This document shows positions 1-8,066 of a stretch of DNA of 64,000 nucleotides, in pieces. Position 1 is the stretch's first letter. Each line of letters begins with the position of its first letter. The stretch is from JBOGCH01 sp051656645 (lineage in GTDB: Bacteria; Bacteroidota; Bacteroidia; Bacteroidales; Marinifilaceae), in assembly GCA_051656645.1 (NCBI GenBank), contig JBOGCH010000005.1, positions 120,633 through 184,632 on the forward strand, given 5' to 3'. A program made the translations under genes and the position numbers. The notes under the pieces were generated by a model. That model did not search any database. It saw only the letters and a list, made by a program, of their open reading frames with translations, and was not told the origin of the DNA.

Positions 1-161
1 TTACGAGCTGTTTCGCCAATGGCAATAACTTTCTCAGTACGGCGGTCGATTGCAACGACAGATGGTTCGTTTACAACCATCTTATCGTTACAAATAATTA
101 TAGTATTTGCTGTACCCAAATCGACAGCAATATCTTGAGTTAAAAATGAAAACAATCCCAT
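1..161 (-). CDS. mreB: Rod shape-determining protein MreB, N-terminal fragment
   Basis: Only the first 53 or so codons lie in the window; the gene runs off the left edge. The translation begins MGLFSFLTQDIAVDLGTANT and continues with the first phosphate-binding loop of the actin fold (DLGTANT), as in bacterial MreB. MreB forms membrane-associated filaments that organise lateral cell-wall synthesis, which implies a rod-shaped cell. The ATG at 159-161 lies only six bases after the purH stop codon on the same strand, so mreB is probably co-transcribed with purH; this purH-mreB order is, as I recall, usual in Bacteroidales. Confidence 0.93.
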   Translation of the reverse strand, partial: MGLFSFLTQDIAVDLGTANTIIICNDKMVVNEPSVVAIDRRTEKVIAIGETAR

Positions 162-167
162 AGTTTC

Positions 168-1703
168 TTAATGTTTGAAGTGTCTCATGTTAGTAAACAC
201 CATTGCAATTCCATATTTATCTGCTGCGTCAATAGATTCTTGGTCACGTACAGAGCCACCCGGTTGGATGATTGCTGTAATGCCAGCTTTATGTGCAGCT
301 TCAACACAATCAGCAAAAGGGAAGAAAGCATCTGATGCCATAACACTATCTTGGATACGTTCAGCACCTTGACGAATAGCGTTTTCTAACGCCCAAATAC
401 GGCTCACTTGTCCCGGACCAACTCCTGTTGAACATTTATCTTTAGCAATAGCAATACCGTTAGATTTTGCATGTTTTACAATCTTCCATGCAAACTTAAG
501 GTCTTCCATCTCTTGTTCGCTTGGTTGACGTTTAGTAACTACCTTAAGTTCGTCCTGCTTGTACAATTCAGTATCAAGACCTTGAACAAGTAATCCGCCA
601 AGTACGCTGCGAACTTTAGAAGCGTTTTTGTCAACAAATAAAATATCTTTTAGTTCTAACAAACGTAAGTTCTTTTTCTTTGTCAGAATTTCTAATGCTT
701 TTTCTGAGAATGAAGGAGCTACAATCACTTCAAGGAATACAGGAGACATTAGTAATGCAGTTTCCTCATCAATTTCGCGGTTAGCAGCAACTATACCACC
801 AAATATAGAAACAGGATCGGCATCGTAGGCCTTTTTAAATGCTTCAGCTAGTGTTTCAGCACTTCCAACACCACATGGATTAGCATGTTTTGCTGCAACA
901 ATTGTTGGTTCTGTAAACTCTTTAAGCGTTTCTAATGCACCGTCAGTATCGCCAATATTGTTGTAAGACAACTCTTTACCATGCAATTGAGTTGCATTTG
1001 TAAGTGTTCCTTTTGTATCTTTAATTTGAGTATAGAATGTAGCCGCTTGATGTGGATTTTCTCCGTATCGAAGGTCTTGTTTCTTCTCATAAGTTAATGT
1101 TAATGTCTTAGGAGAAGAAATATTTAATTTTTTCGAGAAATAATCGGCAATTAAAGCATCATAATGTGATGTGTGAATAAATACTTTTGCAGCCAGTAAC
1201 TCTTTAGTTTCAGGTGTAGTATCTCCACTTGCTTTAAGCTCTTCAATAACTGTTGCGTAATCTTCAGGATCTGTTAATACGGTAACAAATTTATAGTTCT
1301 TTGCTGCCGCACGGATCATGGTTGGTCCACCTATGTCAATATTTTCAATAATATCCTCATGCGAAACACCTTCTTTCAAAATAGTTTCTTTAAATGGATA
1401 TAAATTACATACAACTATATCAATAGGGTCAATCTTTAATTCAGCCATTTGTTTTTGATGTTTTTCATCATCGCGAATTGCAAGAATACCTCCCTCAACG
1501 TTAGGATGTAATGTTTTAACACGTCCGTCAAAACACTCTGGGAATTGTGTTAAATCCGAGATGTCCATAACCTTAATACCTTCTTCTTTCAATGCTTTAG
1601 ATGTACCTCCAGTTGAAATAATCTCCCAACCCATAACATCTAATGCTTTTGCAAACTCAACGATTCCTGTCTTATCAAAAACGCTTATCAGTGCTCTCTT
1701 CAT
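168..1703 (-). CDS. purH: Bifunctional AICAR transformylase / IMP cyclohydrolase PurH
   Basis: Catalyses the last two steps of de novo purine synthesis: formylation of AICAR with 10-formyl-tetrahydrofolate, then ring closure to IMP in the cytoplasm. The 511-residue length is normal for the family. Residues 1 to about 145 are the MGS-like cyclohydrolase domain (start MKRALISVFDKTGI, then STGGT and KTLHP). The rest is the transformylase domain with the AAKHANPCG segment carrying the active-site Lys-His pair, and a C-terminal QPGGSVRD motif. It stops six bases before mreB on the same strand. A TACCTTTG -7 box lies about 45 bases upstream of the ATG. Confidence 0.97.
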   Translation of the reverse strand: MKRALISVFDKTGIVEFAKALDVMGWEIISTGGTSKALKEEGIKVMDISDLTQFPECFDGRVKTLHPNVEGGILAIRDDEKHQKQMAELKIDPIDIVVCNLYPFKETILKEGVSHEDIIENIDIGGPTMIRAAAKNYKFVTVLTDPEDYATVIEELKASGDTTPETKELLAAKVFIHTSHYDALIADYFSKKLNISSPKTLTLTYEKKQDLRYGENPHQAATFYTQIKDTKGTLTNATQLHGKELSYNNIGDTDGALETLKEFTEPTIVAAKHANPCGVGSAETLAEAFKKAYDADPVSIFGGIVAANREIDEETALLMSPVFLEVIVAPSFSEKALEILTKKKNLRLLELKDILFVDKNASKVRSVLGGLLVQGLDTELYKQDELKVVTKRQPSEQEMEDLKFAWKIVKHAKSNGIAIAKDKCSTGVGPGQVSRIWALENAIRQGAERIQDSVMASDAFFPFADCVEAAHKAGITAIIQPGGSVRDQESIDAADKYGIAMVFTNMRHFKH

Positions 1704-1745
1704 TGGTAATATTTTATTTTTTTATGAATTTTCAAATACCAGAGG

Positions 1746-1753
1746 CAAAGGTA
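1746..1753 (-). promoter_or_regulatory. Probable purH promoter -7 box
   Basis: Reads TACCTTTG on the minus strand, a match to the Bacteroidota -7 consensus TAnnTTTG. No convincing TTTG -33 element is seen at the usual distance. Confidence 0.5.
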
Positions 1754-1809
1754 TAAAAAAAGAATATCAATTTAAATAAATTCTACGCTCTAGATAGTAA
1801 AAAAACACA

Positions 1810-3861
1810 TTAATTCATCTGTACTGGGGTTATCACTTCACTCGTTGTTGCGTCAACCTGTTTAGGATAAATTATTAAGCGACTATTTGCCGGAAATGTA
1901 CGCTCAATTTTTACCGGTAAATGCTCTAAACCTCTATTGTATGATACATAACCTTTTCTTGAGGAAATTAAACAAATTAGATGCTCATCACGAACCAATT
2001 GTTTTGCCTGAGTCAAATCCTCAGGATGTTCACTTTCAATAAAATCTAACGATATATTGATTTTGTGCGATTGTAGTACACGTTGTATTGATTCATGACT
2101 CTTTGAGTCGCATAATAACTCCACAGATAATGACAACTCTTGCGCAAGTTTTGAAACAATTGTCACCCATTGCTCAAATCCTTCCTCATACATAGAGTAG
2201 CGAGGGCATATTACCAAAAACTTTTTGTGCCCTAGAAGATTTGCTTCAAGTCCGCAAATAAGCGTTGTCTTATCCGTTGAGTACACAATTTTATCAATGG
2301 TATCACCAATAAAACGGTCAAGCATATCTAAATTTCGTGGCCAACCAAGAATAATAGTATCCGCAATAATTTCTCTTGCAATACGGGTAATAGCACTTGG
2401 AATGTTATGACTGATTGTTGCGCGTAAGTCAACATTCGTTTCAATTGCATTTGTATATCCCACAGCCGAAGATAATTTTTTACGCAATTTCAATATGTTT
2501 ATCTCAGCTTGTTCATCGTTAGGAACAACAGACATAAGAGAGATAGAATTCTTGGATTTCTTATTTTTTAGTAACAAAGCAACCTCCATAAGTGAATTTA
2601 GTGTCTCCATGTTTGCTATAGGCAATAGGATATGCTGATTCTGTTGAGAATATCTGTGCATATCAATATCATCGTCATTGTGTAACTGAATTGCAACCTC
2701 TTTAGCCGCATTTTCTGTAACAAACGAAGCAATTACGCAAGTAATAAGTATTAAAATAATAGTTGCATTTAATGCTGTCTCGTCAAGAACACCAGCTCTG
2801 TATCCAACCAAAATAATTGCAAGTGTTGCTGCTGCGTGTGCTGAGCTTAGTCCAAATATTAAGTTACGTTGGCCAATTGTATAGTTAAACAAGCGCTGTG
2901 CAAAATAGGCAACCAACCACTTACTGACAATAGCTACCGCAGTTAAACCAATTGTTAAGAGAATAGTGTCTGCTCCAGTCATTATAGCCCGAATATCAAC
3001 AAGCATACCAACACTAATCAAAAAGAATGGAATAAAAATAGAATTCCCAACAAACTCTATTCTGTTCATTAATACTGACGAGTGCGGTATTTGTCTGTTT
3101 ATTGATAATCCGGCAATAAAGGCCCCAATAATAGGTTCTAAACCTGCTATTTCAGCACAAAAGGACGCCACAAATACCACCAGTAATACATAGACATACA
3201 TAGCATAGCCCTCATTGGCCATCTTTTTAAAAAACCATTGAGATAAGCGTGGAATGGTCCAGAACATGGCTCCCAAATATATTACAAGTGCAATAAACAG
3301 TTGTCCCATAAACTGCCATGTAATACCTTTATCTATTTCCATTACAACAGCTAGCAAAATTAAAACTACGGTATCTGTCAATACCGTACCACCAACTGTA
3401 ACTATCACCGATTTATCCTTAGTTATACCCATTCTGCTAACAATGGGATATGAAACCAATGTATGTGTCATAAGCATACAGGATAACAGCATACTTGCTG
3501 TTACACTATATCCCAACCCCCAATAACATAGTGGAAAACCCAAAAGGGGAGGAGCAATAAAGTTTAGTAGACTATATATAATACTCTTATTCTTGTTTTT
3601 GCTAAACTCATTCATATCTAACTCTAAACCGGCAATAAACATTATATATAATAAGCCAATTGTAGAGAATAGTTTAATTGCCGAATCGTTGTCAACAATA
3701 TGTAATCCATATGGGCCAATCAATACCCCCGAAATAATAAGTCCTATAATACTAGGTACCTTTATTTTATGTAAAAATATAGGACATAATAGGATAATAA
3801 ATAATATTAAGGCAAAAATTAAAACGGGATTATCTAATGGGATATGAAATTCGTGCACCAT
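1810..3861 (-). CDS. CPA2-type cation:proton antiporter with cytoplasmic C-terminal domain
   Basis: A 683-residue membrane protein. Residues from about 10 to 400 contain some twelve hydrophobic helices of the Na+/H+ exchanger fold (KefB/NapA-like), including GLLYIMFIAGLELDMNEF, typical of CPA2 antiporters. The remaining 280 residues are soluble and resemble two tandem universal-stress-protein-like halves (for example the LLPIANMETLNSLMEVALLL stretch), a common regulatory tail in Bacteroidota antiporters. It likely exchanges Na+ or K+ for protons across the inner membrane; which ion cannot be told. It is transcribed alone, divergently from xpt. Confidence 0.88.
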   Translation of the reverse strand: MVHEFHIPLDNPVLIFALILFIILLCPIFLHKIKVPSIIGLIISGVLIGPYGLHIVDNDSAIKLFSTIGLLYIMFIAGLELDMNEFSKNKNKSIIYSLLNFIAPPLLGFPLCYWGLGYSVTASMLLSCMLMTHTLVSYPIVSRMGITKDKSVIVTVGGTVLTDTVVLILLAVVMEIDKGITWQFMGQLFIALVIYLGAMFWTIPRLSQWFFKKMANEGYAMYVYVLLVVFVASFCAEIAGLEPIIGAFIAGLSINRQIPHSSVLMNRIEFVGNSIFIPFFLISVGMLVDIRAIMTGADTILLTIGLTAVAIVSKWLVAYFAQRLFNYTIGQRNLIFGLSSAHAAATLAIILVGYRAGVLDETALNATIILILITCVIASFVTENAAKEVAIQLHNDDDIDMHRYSQQNQHILLPIANMETLNSLMEVALLLKNKKSKNSISLMSVVPNDEQAEINILKLRKKLSSAVGYTNAIETNVDLRATISHNIPSAITRIAREIIADTIILGWPRNLDMLDRFIGDTIDKIVYSTDKTTLICGLEANLLGHKKFLVICPRYSMYEEGFEQWVTIVSKLAQELSLSVELLCDSKSHESIQRVLQSHKINISLDFIESEHPEDLTQAKQLVRDEHLICLISSRKGYVSYNRGLEHLPVKIERTFPANSRLIIYPKQVDATTSEVITPVQMN

Positions 3862-4176
3862 ATATAAAAATTAGATTATAAATTACTAAAATATGTTCTG
3901 TTTATCCAAAGTAAAGATAGGATTTTTTTGGATATTAATCCAAATTCTTTGATAATTGAATAGAATAATTTCGTTGAATTACAAAAAATAAGTATATAAT
4001 TGATTTATATTCAAAAATATATAGGTTCAATAACTTCCAAAAAACTGCAAGATATAAGTCTACAATAACGTAAATTATCGCTTATTTATCAGAAATATTT
4101 TTGTAATTTTGGCGTTTCAATAAAAAAAGAGGCTTCCTCTAACCCAACAACATGGTAAAATTAAAAACCCAATAAG
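3862..4176. other. Divergent intergenic region between antiporter and xpt
   Basis: About 315 bases of very AT-rich DNA between two divergent genes. It holds the xpt promoter box (4104-4111) and a short hairpin in the xpt leader (AGAGG-CTT-CCTCT, about 4129-4141). I looked for the conserved core of a purine riboswitch, expected upstream of xanthine salvage genes in Firmicutes, and did not find it. Confidence 0.5.
4104..4111 (+). promoter_or_regulatory. Probable xpt promoter -7 box
   Basis: TAATTTTG matches the Bacteroidota -7 consensus TAnnTTTG, 66 bases before the xpt ATG. No clear -33 TTTG is present. The implied leader of about 60 nt contains a 5-bp hairpin. Confidence 0.5.
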
Positions 4177-4743
4177 ATGGAATTATTAAAAAAACGTATT
4201 CTACAAGATGGCGCGTGTTTTGAAGGCGGGATACTTAAAGTTGACAGTTTTATTAATCACCAAATGGATCCTATATTAATGAAATCCATAGGTGTCGAAT
4301 TTGTAAAACGCTTTGCAAGTCAAAACATCAATAAAGTCCTAACCATTGAAGCAAGTGGAATTGCTCCGGCAATAATGGTTGGCTATTTATTAGAGTTACC
4401 CGTTGTGTTTGCTAAGAAAAAGCAACCTAAAACAATGGAAAATATGCTTGTTACTAAAGTACACTCTTTTACAAAGGACAGAGAGTATAGCGTTTGTTTA
4501 AGCCGCGATTTTCTTAATGAAAATGATAGAGTACTTTTTGTTGATGATTTTCTTGCAAACGGAAATGCCGCGCAGGGTATTATTGATCTTGTTAAGCAAG
4601 CGGGTGCGGAACTTGTTGGAATGGGATTTATTATTGAAAAGGCTTTCCAGGACGGTGGGAAAAAATTGAGAGAAACAGACATTCAAATAGAATCGCTTGC
4701 TATTATTGAGAGCTTGGATAATTGTGAGATTAGAATAAAATAA
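4177..4743 (+). CDS. xpt: Xanthine phosphoribosyltransferase
   Basis: Converts xanthine and PRPP to XMP, feeding GMP synthesis (guaA lies further along in this window). It has 188 residues, normal for Xpt. The PRPP-binding signature is VLFVDDFLANGNAA (about residues 123-136), with the type I phosphoribosyltransferase hydrophobic-DD pattern. An earlier EASGIAPAIMVGY segment and the KKKQPKTMEN loop are also characteristic of Xpt. The stop codon is five bases before the start of the permease gene, so the two form an operon for xanthine uptake and salvage, closed by the terminator at 6136-6181. Confidence 0.94.
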   Translation: MELLKKRILQDGACFEGGILKVDSFINHQMDPILMKSIGVEFVKRFASQNINKVLTIEASGIAPAIMVGYLLELPVVFAKKKQPKTMENMLVTKVHSFTKDREYSVCLSRDFLNENDRVLFVDDFLANGNAAQGIIDLVKQAGAELVGMGFIIEKAFQDGGKKLRETDIQIESLAIIESLDNCEIRIK

Positions 4744-4748
4744 TAACA

Positions 4749-6119
4749 ATGGGAGTATCAGTAGAAGAAAAAGTTAAAAGTTCGGGGTTAATTTACAAAT
4801 TAGAAGACAGACCACCATTTAAGGATGCCTTTTTTGCAGCATTGCAACATCTTTTGGCCATTTTCGTGGCTATCATAACACCTCCGCTTATCATTGCGGG
4901 AGCCCTACAATTAGATAAAGAAACCACAAGTTTCTTAGTTTCTATGGCATTATTTGCATCGGGAATTTCTACATTTATACAATGTCGCAGAGTAGGTCCG
5001 TTTGGTGCCGGATTATTGTGTATTCAGGGAACAAGTTTTTCATTTATTGGTCCAATAATCTCAACCGGGATGCTTGGAGGCCTACCACTTATCTTTGGAT
5101 GTTGTATGGCAGCATCATCAGTGGAAATGATTATAAGCCGCTTATTAAAATACACTAAAAAAATAATCACGCCGTTGGTATCCGGTATTGTAGTAACCTT
5201 AATTGGAATGAGCCTAATTAAAGTTGGTATCATTGCATGTGGTGGAGGATTTGGAGCTATGGAAAACGGTACTTTTGGTAATTTCCAAAATATGGGATTA
5301 GCTGCTTTAGTACTATTCCTTATAATTCTTTTCAATCGTAGCAGTAATAACTATCTGCGCATGAGTTCCATTGTTATTGGTTTAGCAGTTGGTTATGTTG
5401 CAGCCTATTTTATGGGCTACATTGACTTCTCATCTGTAACTTACGGAGGGTTCAATATCCCAACACCATTTAAGTACGGTTTAGCATTCAATTGGTCATC
5501 ATTCATATCAATAGCACTTATTTATTTAATCACCGCTATTGAGGCTTATGGAGATGTAACTGCCAATTCTATGATCTCAGAAGAGCCTGTCGAAGGTGAA
5601 GTATTCATTAAGAGAGCATCTGGTGGAATCTTAGCCGATGGTTTTAACTCTTTGTTAGCAGGTATATTTAACTCTTTCCCTAACTCTGTCTTCGCACAAA
5701 ATAATGGAATGATTCAGTTAACCGGTGTTGCTAGTAGATACGTTGGATATTATATTGCAGTATTCTTGGTTATTTTAGGTTTATTCCCTGCCATAGGATC
5801 AATCTTCTCATTAATGCCAGAGCCTGTATTAGGTGGAGCAACATTGCTAATGTTTGGTACCGTTGCAGCTGCGGGTATCAGAATAATTTCATCTCAACAT
5901 ATGGATAGAAAAGCAGTATTGGTAATGGCCTTAAGCTTCTCTCTTGGTTTGAGTGTTGAGATGGTGCCGGATATATTAAACCATTTCCCAGATACTATCA
6001 AAAACATATTTTCATCTGGAATTACGACAGGCGGATTGACAGCAATCATTGCTAACGTAGTTATACGTATAAAAGAAGATCCTATTGTTGCGAAAATGGA
6101 ACAAGCGGAACAACACTAA
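4749..6119 (+). CDS. pbuX: Xanthine/uracil-type nucleobase permease
   Basis: A 456-residue polytopic inner-membrane protein of the nucleobase:cation symporter-2 family. The RVGPFGAGLLCIQGTSFSFI segment (about residues 79-98) is the conserved substrate-site region, followed by ITAIEAYGDVTANSM, where the helix-8 glutamate contacts the purine, and later by the family's FNSFPNSVFAQNNGMIQLT stretch. The sequence and its coupling to xpt favour xanthine as substrate. The ATG sits five bases after the xpt stop. The symbol follows context; XanP/XanQ-type naming would be equally fair. Confidence 0.9.
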   Translation: MGVSVEEKVKSSGLIYKLEDRPPFKDAFFAALQHLLAIFVAIITPPLIIAGALQLDKETTSFLVSMALFASGISTFIQCRRVGPFGAGLLCIQGTSFSFIGPIISTGMLGGLPLIFGCCMAASSVEMIISRLLKYTKKIITPLVSGIVVTLIGMSLIKVGIIACGGGFGAMENGTFGNFQNMGLAALVLFLIILFNRSSNNYLRMSSIVIGLAVGYVAAYFMGYIDFSSVTYGGFNIPTPFKYGLAFNWSSFISIALIYLITAIEAYGDVTANSMISEEPVEGEVFIKRASGGILADGFNSLLAGIFNSFPNSVFAQNNGMIQLTGVASRYVGYYIAVFLVILGLFPAIGSIFSLMPEPVLGGATLLMFGTVAAAGIRIISSQHMDRKAVLVMALSFSLGLSVEMVPDILNHFPDTIKNIFSSGITTGGLTAIIANVVIRIKEDPIVAKMEQAEQH

Positions 6120-6135
6120 TTGGTGTACATTAATA

Positions 6136-6181
6136 AATAAATAAAGGGCATAAACTTTTTAGTTTATGCCCTTTATTTATT
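6136..6181. terminator. Bidirectional terminator between pbuX and the DPSL gene
   Basis: A perfect 20-bp inverted repeat (6136-6155 with 6162-6181) around a six-base loop, with a GGGCAT core and A/T-rich arms giving a U-tract on either strand. It serves the plus-strand xanthine operon and the minus-strand ferritin-like gene that converge here. Confidence 0.9.
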
Positions 6182-6188
6182 GTGTTAC

Positions 6189-6698
6189 TTAGGGTTTGAT
6201 ATACTTTTTCAAATCCTCTAAATCATCTACAAAATCTTGTAAATCTTGTTCGTGTTCCTCCTCTTCGGCAAGAATATGTTTAGCAAGTTCACATGTTGTA
6301 AAATCTTTACCATCTGTAAATTCAGCAATCTCTTCATATCGTCTAATAGCGCATCGTTCACCTCTAATGTTTTGTTGAAGTATTGTAAATACACTTTCAT
6401 CCGTTGGTGCTTCGTACTTGCATCGAGCTAAATCAAACCATTTCTCCGGACTCATAACTGGTTGTCCGCCTAACTCAATAATACGAGCTGCTATTAAATT
6501 TGCATGTTGATACTCCTCACCGGCATGTTCCTCTAATTCTTTTTGCACGCCTGCACGCTCTGGACCACGTACAACAATTGCTCCAACCCAATATTGGTAA
6601 AATGCTAACCATTCTTCCGCTAACGCAGCGTTCAATAAATCAATTACTTTTTGAACATCAATTTTGCCCTTTAGGACATCAATATTTCCTTGTGCCAT
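6189..6698 (-). CDS. Dps-like ferritin (DPSL / thioferritin type)
   Basis: A 169-residue four-helix ferritin-fold protein, probably oxidising and storing iron in a dodecamer and so removing peroxide. Di-iron ligands can be followed: Glu28/29, Glu62 with His65 (EEYQH), Glu114, and the acidic EEEEH run ending at His149. This bacterioferritin-like site inside a short Dps-size chain is the hallmark of the DPSL group known from Bacteroides fragilis. Cys116, two residues after Glu114, and Cys136 match the paired cysteines reported for that group. It is monocistronic, bounded by hairpins on both sides. A plain bacterioferritin is the alternative reading. Confidence 0.86.
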   Translation of the reverse strand: MAQGNIDVLKGKIDVQKVIDLLNAALAEEWLAFYQYWVGAIVVRGPERAGVQKELEEHAGEEYQHANLIAARIIELGGQPVMSPEKWFDLARCKYEAPTDESVFTILQQNIRGERCAIRRYEEIAEFTDGKDFTTCELAKHILAEEEEHEQDLQDFVDDLEDLKKYIKP

Positions 6699-6767
6699 AA
6701 CTATAATGTATTTTAATTAAACATTAACTCGTAGTTTTACGAAGGTTATACATATTGGTTGCAGAAT

Positions 6768-6832
6768 AAGGTATATATAATAAAAGAGCGCCGAGAAATA
6801 TAATCTCGGCGCTCTTTTATTATATATACCTT
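6768..6832 (-). terminator. Very long hairpin terminator after the DUF5020 gene
   Basis: A perfect 29-bp inverted repeat (6768-6796 with 6804-6832) with a seven-base loop. The inner 16 bp are GC-rich (GAGCGCCGAGA core) and the outer part is TATATA-rich. It begins four bases past the stop codon of the gene at 6837-7511 and also lies upstream of the DPSL gene, insulating the two. Confidence 0.88.
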
Positions 6833-6836
6833 TGTA

Positions 6837-7511
6837 TTAGAAATTCCATTTCGCTCCTAAAGTAGGGTATACTTTGAAAGCATTGTCAGCAACAAAATTC
6901 TTGCTAATTTCTATTTCAGTACCTAACGATAAGTGTTTTCCTAAGTTAACCCATAATTGAGGCTCTGTAATAAACACCATTTCGCGTTTATCATTACGTC
7001 CGTTAGCTTGTTCGCTCCACAAGTCCGCAAAACCGTTAAATGTCATAAATCCTTTAAACAAAGGAATATTCCAAACACCTGTTAATTGGAAATTCGATTT
7101 TTTATCCGTACGCATAATGTGTTTGTAAGTTCCAGTAACTTCAAAGATGCAGTTTCCAATCATAAATGGATAAGAAGCACCAACTAACCATGCGTTATTA
7201 ATATGTCCGCCAATTCCATTTGCGTTTGACCATAAACCTCCGTTATATTCAGCATGCAATTGTAATGGAAAATTACCAAGTTTTAAATTTCTAGATAACT
7301 CCATGTAAGCAGTTCCAGCATCTTTAAAATCAGGAAAATCAAAGTCAATAAACATAAATGTGCTTCCCCAATTGTCTCCTTTATACATTTCAAATGTTAA
7401 AGTAGGGTAGTTACGCTCATTTAAGAAATCCCAATGTAATTGTAGGTTTTGTCCAAAAACTTTGCAACTCATTAATGCAATTAATGAGATTAAAAGAATC
7501 TTTTTAATCAT
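6837..7511 (-). CDS. DUF5020 family outer-membrane protein
   Basis: A 224-residue exported protein. Residues 1-21 form a signal peptide ending VFG-Q. The mature part is made of alternating amphipathic strands and ends in the aromatic residue pattern of an outer-membrane barrel (GAKWNF, terminal Phe). I recognise it as DUF5020, a Bacteroidota family related in fold to the nucleoside channel Tsx; a channel role is inferred only. It is a single-gene unit with its own hairpin terminator. A TAATTTTG -7 box lies about 65 bases upstream. Confidence 0.82.
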   Translation of the reverse strand: MIKKILLISLIALMSCKVFGQNLQLHWDFLNERNYPTLTFEMYKGDNWGSTFMFIDFDFPDFKDAGTAYMELSRNLKLGNFPLQLHAEYNGGLWSNANGIGGHINNAWLVGASYPFMIGNCIFEVTGTYKHIMRTDKKSNFQLTGVWNIPLFKGFMTFNGFADLWSEQANGRNDKREMVFITEPQLWVNLGKHLSLGTEIEISKNFVADNAFKVYPTLGAKWNF

Positions 7512-7575
7512 AACGATTTTTAATAATTAATTTTAGAATAGATAAATCTACTGCACCACACAGTATTTAATGGTA

Positions 7576-7583
7576 CAAAATTA
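7576..7583 (-). promoter_or_regulatory. Probable DUF5020 gene promoter -7 box
   Basis: TAATTTTG on the minus strand matches TAnnTTTG, 65 bases before the ATG at 7511. No good -33 element is visible. Confidence 0.4.
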
Positions 7584-7688
7584 ATCAAATCAATGTATAT
7601 CAGAAAATCTTTTATTACTTTTACTAATAAAAGATTATAAATACATTTATAACGTCATTGTTTTTGAAAAGAATATAACATAAATCCT

Positions 7689-8066
7689 ATGGAAAAAGAT
7701 TCGATAAGAGAATTTATCAATATGGCACTTCTGGGTGGCACCTTGCTATTATCATTATACGGAAGTTATAAAAAGAAGAAAAATGCGGCTAAAGCAGCAA
7801 ATAACGGACCAGAACACTGGGAGAGTGAGGAGGAGGATAATGTTCCACTTAGCGAATGGACTTCTCTGGCCAACGAAAGAGAGTTTACTTCCTCAATAAC
7901 CCCTCCACCGTTCGCTAACATGGACAAGGAACCGGTATTACCAAATGTTACTTCCCGTCCAACTGTCAATATTAAGAAAGTTGTGACAAAAAAGAATGTG
8001 CATAAACCATTAGATCTACGTCAAGCTGTTATCTACAGCGAAATTCTTAAACGCAAAGAGTTTTAA
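7689..8066 (+). CDS. Small single-span membrane protein, function unknown
   Basis: 125 residues, not recognised. Residues about 10-25 form one hydrophobic helix (NMALLGGTLLLSLYG) followed at once by SYKKKK, so the rest is probably cytoplasmic. The soluble part starts with an acidic ESEEEDN stretch, then Pro/Thr-rich low-complexity sequence, and ends in a short basic-amphipathic segment. Its stop codon overlaps by four bases the stop codon of the barrel protein on the opposite strand, so the two mRNAs are complementary at their 3' ends. It is transcribed toward the sigma/anti-sigma pair; a functional link to that pair is possible but unsupported. Confidence 0.6.
   Translation: MEKDSIREFINMALLGGTLLLSLYGSYKKKKNAAKAANNGPEHWESEEEDNVPLSEWTSLANEREFTSSITPPPFANMDKEPVLPNVTSRPTVNIKKVVTKKNVHKPLDLRQAVIYSEILKRKEF

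Noticed and set aside
4112..4176. Purine or xanthine riboswitch upstream of xpt
   Set aside because: The leader is only about 60 nt and lacks the conserved three-way-junction core; only a 5-bp hairpin is present.
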